From: CAYYTU01 sp964474655
Lineage (GTDB): Bacteria > Chloroflexota > Anaerolineae > B4-G1
Direction of reading: 5' to 3'
NCBI GenBank assembly: GCA_964474655.1
Contig: CAYYTU010000078.1
Span: forward strand, 1-11,884
Length of the DNA stretch: 11,884 bases
Under the pieces are notes generated by a model. That model saw only the letters and a program-made list of their open reading frames with translations, was not told the origin of the DNA and searched no databases. The first letter of the stretch is position 1, and each line of letters begins with the position of its first letter. The position numbers were made by a program, and so were the translations under genes. Positions 1 through 5,664 of the stretch are shown here, piece by piece.

Positions 1-65
1 TCGGAGCCCTCGAAGCGCATGCTTTGAACTGCCTCAATCAACTCCAGTGCATCACGTCGGTTCAT
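1..65 (-). CDS. 5' end of an unidentified gene, cut by the left edge
   Basis: Twenty-one complete codons of a minus-strand gene are visible, beginning MNRRDALELIEAVQSMRFE. The ATG at 65-63 is preceded by GAGGT (72-76) with a 6-nt spacer, a good ribosome-binding site. It follows the small Cys-rich gene by 33 nt on the same strand, so the two may be co-transcribed. The fragment is too short to identify. Short N-termini of this style occur in several families, including some AlbA/Schlafen-type proteins, but nothing here decides it. A start on a real gene is likely; the function is unknown. Confidence 0.5.
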   Translation of the reverse strand, partial: MNRRDALELIEAVQSMRFEGS

Positions 66-98
66 GGACTTACCTCGCTTGTGTCCCCGTCACAGTCT

Positions 99-302
99 CT
101 ACCGCCCCGCCCCCGTCCTCCGCAGGCAGCGCGGCCCCTCGCCGCGCTTGTGGCGGTAGAACCAGGTTTTGTCTTCGGGGTCTCTGCCCACCCGACGGCT
201 GCGCAGCACAACCACACCATCACAGGCGGGGCACGTAGCCACCTCGGGGGTGTCGGGGCCCGCTTCGACGCGGGTGTTGTTCTCGTTCAGGGCATCTTTC
301 AT
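99..302 (-). CDS. Small Cys-rich (zinc-ribbon-like) hypothetical protein
   Basis: This 67-residue protein has a CPAC pair at residues 24-27 and a later H51 and C59 in the segment FYRHKRGEGPRC. Together these could make a C2HC zinc site, although the last two ligands are a guess. The C-terminus is basic and Arg-rich (LRRTGAGR), which would suit nucleic-acid contact. There is no signal peptide or membrane segment. The start at 302 is supported by GGAGGA (306-311) just upstream. It lies 47 nt after the pentapeptide remnant and 33 nt before the partial gene at the left edge, all on one strand. I do not recognise a named family. The SD and the CxxC motif are visible; zinc binding is inferred. Confidence 0.55.
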   Translation of the reverse strand: MKDALNENNTRVEAGPDTPEVATCPACDGVVVLRSRRVGRDPEDKTWFYRHKRGEGPRCLRRTGAGR

Positions 303-349
303 TGCTCCTCCAACATGCCTAACTTGCTAAATCTGGGAGTACAAAGCAC

Positions 350-507
350 CTAATCGTGCACCGTACCGTCTGGCATCGTTGCACCGCTCAAGTTAACATC
401 CTCCAACTCCGCCTCACTCAAATCAGCATGCGTCAGATCAGCACCGCTCAAGTCGACCTCGTGCAAATGAGCGCCAGAGTTAAGTCTGCCCAGTCAAGGC
501 CGATCAT
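350..507 (-). pseudogene. Pentapeptide-repeat protein remnant, 5'-truncated with a 2-nt slip
   Basis: From 472 down to the TAG at 350-352 one frame encodes six consecutive A(D/N)LXX-type pentapeptides (for example VDLSG ADLTH ADLSE) and then a tail TMPDGTVHD, which looks like a natural C-terminus. Two extra bases (473-474) break the register. On the other side of them the phase resumes as GLDW-ADLTL (475-501), overlapping the 3' end of the HNH gene. In the repeat frame the next upstream codon block is closed by the TGA that also ends the HNH gene (494-496). An ATG at 507 exists in the other phase, but GGAGG directly abuts it. Full-length proteins of this family form a right-handed beta helix with many more repeats, so this is best read as the decayed 3' end of a longer gene, perhaps cut by arrival of the RHH-HNH pair. 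Confidence 0.6.
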
Positions 508-928
508 CCTCCGGTGGGTGCCAGCCGGCGGCAACCCAGTTGCGACGGACGGTGACAGCGACGACGTTGTTCAAGTTGAGGGCAATAACGGTGGCCCGAC
601 CACATGGCGTCTGCCCGATGATGAAAGCACCATCCTCGCTCCAACGGAAATGGTGCTTCCACTGCTGCTGACGCGGATTGAACAGGCGTACACGGTGACC
701 GGTCAGCGGATCGATACCGTGCGTCTGGTCGCGCTTGTAGAGGTTGCAAGAATGACACGCCAGCCACAAGTTCTCTTCGTCGTCGGCCCCACCTTTTGAC
801 TTGGGGATAATATGCTCAATCTCCAACACCCAGGGGACATACTCCTGACGGGCCAGGCAATAGCCGCAGCGATTGCCCGCTTGCTCGCGTACTTTAGCCC
901 GTAGGGCCTCGGGGATGCCGGGGGTCAT
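494..928 (-). CDS. HNH endonuclease domain protein
   Basis: This 144-residue protein is a compact HNH (beta-beta-alpha-metal) nuclease. C21-x2-C24 (CGYC) and C58-x2-C61 (CHSC) form the expected structural zinc knuckle. Between them EIEHIIP supplies E38-H39 as the metal/general-base position, N53 (ENLWLAC) is the central Asn, and N62 (CNLYK) takes the last position. The C-terminal part (RRNWVAAGWHPPED) appears complete. The ATG at 928 overlaps the stop of the upstream RHH-like gene as ATGA (4 nt), so translation is probably coupled. Known HNH proteins cut DNA in restriction, homing and phage functions; the target here is unknown. Placement next to an RHH-like partner in a defence island suggests a toxin-like or defence nuclease, which is inference. 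Confidence 0.85.
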   Translation of the reverse strand: MTPGIPEALRAKVREQAGNRCGYCLARQEYVPWVLEIEHIIPKSKGGADDEENLWLACHSCNLYKRDQTHGIDPLTGHRVRLFNPRQQQWKHHFRWSEDGAFIIGQTPCGRATVIALNLNNVVAVTVRRNWVAAGWHPPEDDRP

Positions 929-1314
929 AGGGCCAACGGTTCCCGCAGCCCGCGTCGCACCGCCTCGGCCAGGGCCCTCGATTGCCGGATCCAGAGGTAA
1001 TTGTAGAGCTGAATCAGCGCTTGCAGTTCCCGGCGTTCCTCGTCGCTCAACGCTCCCTCACGCTGCTTTTCCAAAAGTCGGCTCAATCGCTGCCCCTGGG
1101 TCTGGTCCATCTTGATCTCGCATAGCGCCAGAACCTCCTCGTCGGAAAGGGAGGTGACTGGTTCCTCCATCTGGGGAGCGTCATACATCGGAGTCAGAGC
1201 GATGGAGAGAGCATCCTCTAGCGCTTCCTTTAGATCCTGCTGGGTGACCGTAGCCCAGCGTTGGGCCTGCTCATATAATTCATTCGACAGGGTAAGCGTC
1301 ACTTGCCTGCTCAT
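925..1314 (-). CDS. Probable ribbon-helix-helix DNA-binding protein (antitoxin-like)
   Basis: The 129-residue product begins MSRQVTLTLSNELYEQAQRW, a short beta strand followed by a helix, as in RHH proteins, and continues with another helix (QQDLKEALEDALSIAL). The rest is helical and charged, with a run rich in Glu, Arg and Leu at about residues 60-129. The start at 1314 has an excellent SD, AAGGAGGA (1321-1328), 6 nt away. The stop overlaps the HNH start by 4 nt. RHH proteins usually bind operators as dimers and often autoregulate; an inverted repeat sits 55 nt upstream of the start. The order small DNA-binding protein then nuclease resembles a toxin-antitoxin module, but the fold assignment rests only on the N-terminal pattern. 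Confidence 0.65.
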   Translation of the reverse strand: MSRQVTLTLSNELYEQAQRWATVTQQDLKEALEDALSIALTPMYDAPQMEEPVTSLSDEEVLALCEIKMDQTQGQRLSRLLEKQREGALSDEERRELQALIQLYNYLWIRQSRALAEAVRRGLREPLAL

Positions 1315-1369
1315 CGACGATCCTCCTTCGAGATGGTCTGCTCACTTTCACCTTGCGGATCTCTTCACG

Positions 1370-1393
1370 CTGTTTGTAACAGATATCATACCA
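1370..1393 (-). promoter_or_regulatory. Possible extended -10 promoter with operator-like inverted repeat
   Basis: On the minus strand, TGGTATGAT (1393-1385) matches an extended -10 (TGnTATAAT with one mismatch). I see no good -35. A few bases downstream lies CTGTTTGTAACAG (1370-1382), an inverted repeat with 5-bp arms and a 3-nt centre, where a repressor could block transcription initiation. It lies in the 85-nt gap between the Type IIG stop and the RHH-like gene. If real, it would give the RHH-HNH pair its own autoregulated promoter. Both motifs are short and could be chance. Confidence 0.3.
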
Positions 1394-1399
1394 CTTTCC

Positions 1400-4300
1400 T
1401 CATTGCTCACTCCCCTCCACCACCGCGATCTCCTCCTCCGTCAATCCGTAGAGCCGATAGACGATCAGGTCGATCAGGCGGTCGGTGGCGGCGATGCGCT
1501 GGACGAGCTGCCGGTAGGGCGCATGGTGGCGGCGGTAGACGCGCACCACGTCGCTCAGGCTGGAGACCCGCCCCGCCAGTTCCCTGACGAAGACCTTGAA
1601 ACAATCCTCGTTCCAGCCCAGGCTCTCGTCCAGGTGACGGGTGGAGCGGCTTTCCTTGTCCACGAAAGGACGGCAGGCCTTCGCTTCCCAGAGGCTCGCT
1701 TCCCACTTGCCGTGCTCGCTCAAAGCCCCGAAGGTGTCGGCGTCGGTAACCCCCTCCAGGTCGAGCCAGAAGGCCTCAATACGTTCCTGCTTCTGCTCGT
1801 GCATGGCGATCATCCGCTCGGCCAGATGGGCCAGCAGGTCGTGGATCACGTCGGCCTGCTCCGGGTCCTGACCCAGTCGCTCCTCGACGAAGGATAGCAC
1901 GGGTGCGGTGGCTTGGGCCAGGATGGCCCGATCCATCGGGGCCTCCGAGCCGACGAGACCGGAGGCTGCCATCGCCTGGATGGCCTGCTCGGCCTTGTCC
2001 TTGGCCTCACTGACCAGCGCCTCGCGTTCGTCGTCGGGCGTGGTGAAGTCGATGCGACGGATGGGGAGACGAGCATAGTGATTTACCCTGGCCTTGATGA
2101 AGGCACCGGAGGAAAGCCCGAAAACCAGATGGTACATGTAGAACTGAGATAACTGGCTATTCAACAGTGTAAGCAGGTAGTGTAAACTCTCATTGTCTGA
2201 TGATTCTCTCTTGTAGTAGATGCTGTAGAGCGTAGAAAGCAAGTAAAACTCCCGTGAATCGAGGGTGGCCGTGATTCTTTCGCTCGTCTCGCGAACAATT
2301 ATCTTCGGCCTCTCAAAGAAATCGGGATTTTGCCAATTCCGTGCTAGCCAGGGGCCATACTCAAGATACCTCTTGGGCCAGCTAACTCCGTAGCGTGTGA
2401 CGTCACCACCGCTCAGGACAGGTTTCCAAGGATCGCCCGGAGGCTGATCCTCTGTTCGCAAATGATTGGAGTTATTACCCGTCTTTATGCACTGTCTGAT
2501 GTGAGCAAACTCGCCAAGCGGTTCTCCTGCCCCCTCAATTTTGTCACGGGTTTCAGCAACACGAGCATCTTTGATAACTGTTATCAAGGATGACTCATCA
2601 GTCAAAAACCTGGTCTGATTTACCTCTCTCCCTGCATCTTCGAGACGATCAAATCTCTCAATACCAGGCAAGACTAGCATTCGATCTGTTTGGGCTGGCT
2701 TTTGGTTTTGGATGACAAAAATAGCAGTGTGAACCGTCGGATCCGCGAATACAGGGTATCCAAAAGTGACCAAGCGATCCCAACGGGCAGTGGACAATAG
2801 CAGCCTTCGTAGTTTGGCATCAAGAAGATTAGTGAGAAAAGCACTCGATGTGATGTAAGAGAAGTATCCCGCCTTTCGTGTGAGCAAATGAGCCCGCTCC
2901 ATGAAAAGCTTATACTTGTCATCGCGGCCCTCAGATGAATCGTAATGCTGGCTGACAAATTCCTTGACCAGAGGATCATCCGTCATCCCATACGGCGGAT
3001 TCCCAATCACCGCATCGAATCCCACCTCCTCGCCCAGCCGCTGGCCCTGCTCGTCGTAGAAGACCTCCGGGAAGGCTAGCTCCCAGTGGAAAAAACCTCT
3101 CTCGTCCGCCATCGCCCGCGCCCGTTCCACGGCCTCCAGCCCCATCAGGGTGTCCGGCTGGCTGATCACGCCCAGCGCCTCGTCGTACTTCCCGTTGATG
3201 AACTCGTTGCCGAAGTAGGCGCTGACCCACAGGTCGGCCACGGCCTCGAAGGGCTCTTTCAGCTCCTGCACGGCCCGGTCAGCGGCTTCCTTGGCCCGTA
3301 CCGTGTCGTAGTCCTTGCTCTCCTGCTCGGTGATCTCCAGGATACGCCCCATCACCGTGGGCAGCATCTGGCTCAGCACGTGCTCGAACATATTCATCTG
3401 CCCAGCCTTCTGCTGCTCGACCTGCTCCCGGGCTTTTTTGCTCAGCGCCGGCGGCGGCGCCCAGCCCAGGTCCTCCACCCGCGCCCCGATCAGCGAGTCG
3501 CCGCATTTCAGGTGATGATCGAGGAAGCTGAGCGGCCGCTCCGCGGATACCGTCGCCAGCCACAGGCTCAACTTGGCCAGCTCTACCGCCAGTGGGTTCT
3601 TGTCCACGCCGTAGATGCAGCGCTCCACCACGCGGCGCTTCCAGTAAGTCAGGTCCTCCTCCGTCACCTGCTCCATCTCCACGTGGGGATCGGTGGCCAG
3701 CGCCCGCGCCAGGTACTCGGTCGCCTCCACCAGAAAGTGACCGCTGCCCATCGCCGGGTCCAGGCATTTCAGGTCCAGAATCTCATCGACCAGCACTTCC
3801 CCGCCGTCGGCGCCGGTCTCCTCCGCCAGCGAGCTGGCGCGGTCGGTGGCCTCCTCGACCAGCGGCCCCAGCGTGTGCTCCACGATGTACTCGACGATGT
3901 ACTGCGGCGTGTAGTATGAGCCGGTGGCCTTCCGCTCGCCTCGGTCAGTCTCCAGGTAGATTTCACCCGCTTCGCGGCGGTCGACCACGTGGGGCTCGTC
4001 GGGTGCTTCGCTGGCTGCAAGCCACTCATCGCCCACCGCCACCATCGGCTCCTCGGCCACGCGCGGCTGATACTCCAGCAATCCCTCGTAGATCGAGCCC
4101 AGGTGCCGCACCTCCAGCGTCCGATAATCGACGAACTCACGCCCCTCAGCCGTCTCACGGCGACTGAGGAGATCAATGGCCGCCACCAGCGCCTGATCGC
4201 CCACCTCTTTCTCATCCAGGAAGGGATGCTGCTGGGGATCAAACAGGCCGCCGTCGTAGCGTGGCACGTCCAGGGAGCGGTTGAGATCGGCTTTTTCTCC

Positions 4301-5368
4301 GCTGATGATACCGAACAACGTGTGAATCCGGTGCCAGATCACTGTCGTCAGCGCCGCTGGCGGGACTCTCCCCTCCACGATGTCTCGCTTGATCGACGCC
4401 AGGCTATAGTGTTCTCGATAGCTTTCGTTGTCCATCGGCAGCAGACCGCGGCTCTCGCCGTAGAGGATAAAGAGCAACCGGTACAGCAGATAGAGGCTGT
4501 TGTCATAGACCTCTTGCAGATCATCCGGCCCCACCTCGTTCTCTGGCAATTCCAGAAAGCCTTGCACCAACCACTCAAGCGCCTGATAGACGTTCTCCTG
4601 TACGTCCTCCTCCAGCGCCACGGCATAAGCGTTGCTCCCGACCAGCACGTCATCCAGGAAGGTCCTGCCCTGCGTATCCGGCTGGAAGGCCGCCTGGCGG
4701 AAAAAGAGCGTGAAATAGCGCATCAGCCCCGGATCACCCCGACTGAGCAGATCGACCAGATCGACCTCGTAGTAGATATTGAGCCGCTGGCTGGAGTCCG
4801 CGTGCACCAGGCGCCACAGCCGTCCGTTGGTCAGGATACCCCAATCCAGACCGGTTATGCGGATGTAATAATCAATCTGCCAGCTCGGGTTCTGATCCTC
4901 GAAGCTCGGCCCTCCGCCGGCCCTACGGCCCAGGCGCTTCTTGCCCAGCCGCGTGTCCCAGCGCTTGACCTCGCTCACGGACAACGCATCAGCAGCGTAT
5001 TCCTCAGTCCCTTGAGCACTCACGGCCTCTTGGCGCGCGTCCTCATCGGGAAAGAAGACATAATCAGGCTGCTTGATGTTATCATCCAGGCCCGGCATAC
5101 TGACTCGCGTCTGGAACGTATGCCCCAGCTTCTTCAAAATCGGCTTGAACCATTGATCTTCCAATTGATCTTCGTTGTAATCAGGGAGTTGATCGCGCTC
5201 GCTGGCGTAGAGCTCCTGCAACCAGGCCAGGAACTCCTCGGCCTCGTCCAAGCTCTGTTCCCAGCGGGGATCATCGGGAAGGATGTTCTCCAGGTAATGA
5301 TCGGAGAAAAGATAGCGGTTGCGATGGGGAGCGTCCACACCCATTCTCAATTGAAGTGGATTGGTCAT
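1400..5368 (-). CDS. Type IIG (Eco57I-like) restriction-modification enzyme
   Basis: A 1322-residue single-chain enzyme expected to cut and N6-adenine-methylate the same site. Order: an N-terminal PD-(D/E)xK nuclease with P101-D102 and S-E133-V-K135, followed by QIDYYIR and a WGILTNG segment typical of the family; a helical linker; a methyltransferase with TGSYYTPQYIVEYI (about 480), motif I D537-PAMGSGHF, YGVDKNPLAVELAKLSLWL (about 585-605) and catalytic N790-PPY; then a TaqI/Eco57I-like specificity region (about 950-1105); and a helical C-terminus ending YGLTEEEIAVVE. All catalytic residues are present. The frame is open upstream to a TTG at 5425, but the ATG at 5368 has AAAGGAG 5 nt away, so I start there. 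It lies 296 nt after res, probably with separate expression. GC drops after NPPY. BREX PglX also has NPPY, but the nuclease motif and lack of other BREX genes favour Type IIG. Confidence 0.9.
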   Translation of the reverse strand: MTNPLQLRMGVDAPHRNRYLFSDHYLENILPDDPRWEQSLDEAEEFLAWLQELYASERDQLPDYNEDQLEDQWFKPILKKLGHTFQTRVSMPGLDDNIKQPDYVFFPDEDARQEAVSAQGTEEYAADALSVSEVKRWDTRLGKKRLGRRAGGGPSFEDQNPSWQIDYYIRITGLDWGILTNGRLWRLVHADSSQRLNIYYEVDLVDLLSRGDPGLMRYFTLFFRQAAFQPDTQGRTFLDDVLVGSNAYAVALEEDVQENVYQALEWLVQGFLELPENEVGPDDLQEVYDNSLYLLYRLLFILYGESRGLLPMDNESYREHYSLASIKRDIVEGRVPPAALTTVIWHRIHTLFGIISGEKADLNRSLDVPRYDGGLFDPQQHPFLDEKEVGDQALVAAIDLLSRRETAEGREFVDYRTLEVRHLGSIYEGLLEYQPRVAEEPMVAVGDEWLAASEAPDEPHVVDRREAGEIYLETDRGERKATGSYYTPQYIVEYIVEHTLGPLVEEATDRASSLAEETGADGGEVLVDEILDLKCLDPAMGSGHFLVEATEYLARALATDPHVEMEQVTEEDLTYWKRRVVERCIYGVDKNPLAVELAKLSLWLATVSAERPLSFLDHHLKCGDSLIGARVEDLGWAPPPALSKKAREQVEQQKAGQMNMFEHVLSQMLPTVMGRILEITEQESKDYDTVRAKEAADRAVQELKEPFEAVADLWVSAYFGNEFINGKYDEALGVISQPDTLMGLEAVERARAMADERGFFHWELAFPEVFYDEQGQRLGEEVGFDAVIGNPPYGMTDDPLVKEFVSQHYDSSEGRDDKYKLFMERAHLLTRKAGYFSYITSSAFLTNLLDAKLRRLLLSTARWDRLVTFGYPVFADPTVHTAIFVIQNQKPAQTDRMLVLPGIERFDRLEDAGREVNQTRFLTDESSLITVIKDARVAETRDKIEGAGEPLGEFAHIRQCIKTGNNSNHLRTEDQPPGDPWKPVLSGGDVTRYGVSWPKRYLEYGPWLARNWQNPDFFERPKIIVRETSERITATLDSREFYLLSTLYSIYYKRESSDNESLHYLLTLLNSQLSQFYMYHLVFGLSSGAFIKARVNHYARLPIRRIDFTTPDDEREALVSEAKDKAEQAIQAMAASGLVGSEAPMDRAILAQATAPVLSFVEERLGQDPEQADVIHDLLAHLAERMIAMHEQKQERIEAFWLDLEGVTDADTFGALSEHGKWEASLWEAKACRPFVDKESRSTRHLDESLGWNEDCFKVFVRELAGRVSSLSDVVRVYRRHHAPYRQLVQRIAATDRLIDLIVYRLYGLTEEEIAVVEGSEQ
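2130..2985 (-). other. Low-GC block covering the Type IIG target-recognition region
   Basis: Hand counts on single 60-base lines give 23/60 GC (2161-2220), 25/60 (2581-2640), 27/60 (2461-2520) and 26/60 (2821-2880), against 44/60 in the methyltransferase core (3781-3840). The drop begins immediately after NPPYG (about 2984-3001) and ends near the return to GC-rich C-terminal helices. The reading frame is intact. This matches the part of Eco57I-family enzymes that sets DNA specificity. It suggests a replaced module, not decay. Confidence 0.6.
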
Positions 5369-5373
5369 TAGAG

Positions 5374-5380
5374 CTCCTTT
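5374..5380 (-). promoter_or_regulatory. Shine-Dalgarno site that fixes the Type IIG start
   Basis: AAAGGAG on the minus strand with a 5-nt spacer (CTCTA) to the ATG at 5368-5366. The alternative in-frame TTG at 5425 has no comparable site. The protein then begins MTNPLQLRMGVDAPHRN, with no added hydrophilic leader. Confidence 0.75.
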
Positions 5381-5440
5381 GACTTGCTTCGAAAACTCAT
5401 CTAACTTGATTCCTGCACTTTTCAATTTTGTGAGGAGCAG

Positions 5441-5538
5441 AGACTTCGGAAGTCTTAAAATGTAGTCTGCGAACCTAATTTGGAAGCAAATCGGTTTATT
5501 TTGCGTCCAAAATCTTCGGCGATAGACTTCCGAAGTCT
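5441..5538. repeat. 98-bp structured palindromic element (REPIN/MITE-like)
   Basis: The element begins with AGACTTCGGAAGTCT (5441-5455) and ends with AGACTTCCGAAGTCT (5524-5538). Each is a palindrome with 7-bp arms around one base, and the two are reverse complements of each other. Between them lie two further inverted repeats: ATTTG-GAAG-CAAAT (5478-5491) and ATTTTG-CGTC-CAAAAT (5498-5513). So four hairpins follow each other. The interior is AT-rich compared with the neighbouring genes. It occupies the gap between res and the Type IIG gene, in the untranslated leader of the latter if the two are co-transcribed. REP-type palindromes are known to be spread by RAYT transposases; none is visible here. 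The rest of the gap (5369-5440 and 5539-5664) holds the IIG ribosome site, a 5-bp-arm inverted repeat CTTCG-G-CGAAG at 5636-5646 without a T tract, and no convincing promoter or terminator. Confidence 0.7.
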
Positions 5539-5664
5539 GGAATCGCTAAATTGCAGGAGTTAAGATCTAACTTTCACAAATCCTCAATGTCCACCATCAC
5601 CTCGCGCCACTTCATGCCACCGAGGGGCGCCGTTGCTTCGGCGAAGTTACAGACACCTCGTCCA

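Noticed and set aside
3989..5371. Long plus-strand open frame of 460 codons opposite the Type IIG gene
   Set aside because: It is the antisense of a gene with full catalytic motifs, has no convincing ribosome site and no recognisable domain; long antisense frames are common in GC-rich genes.
5369..5425. Longer Type IIG protein starting at the TTG at 5425
   Set aside because: TTG lacks a ribosome site, while the ATG at 5368 has AAAGGAG at ideal distance.
5441..5538. CRISPR-like repeat array
   Set aside because: Only two 15-bp palindromes in inverted orientation with one spacer; no direct repeats and no cas genes.
5636..5646. CTTCG-G-CGAAG as a terminator after res
   Set aside because: The stem is only 5 bp and no T tract follows on the minus strand.
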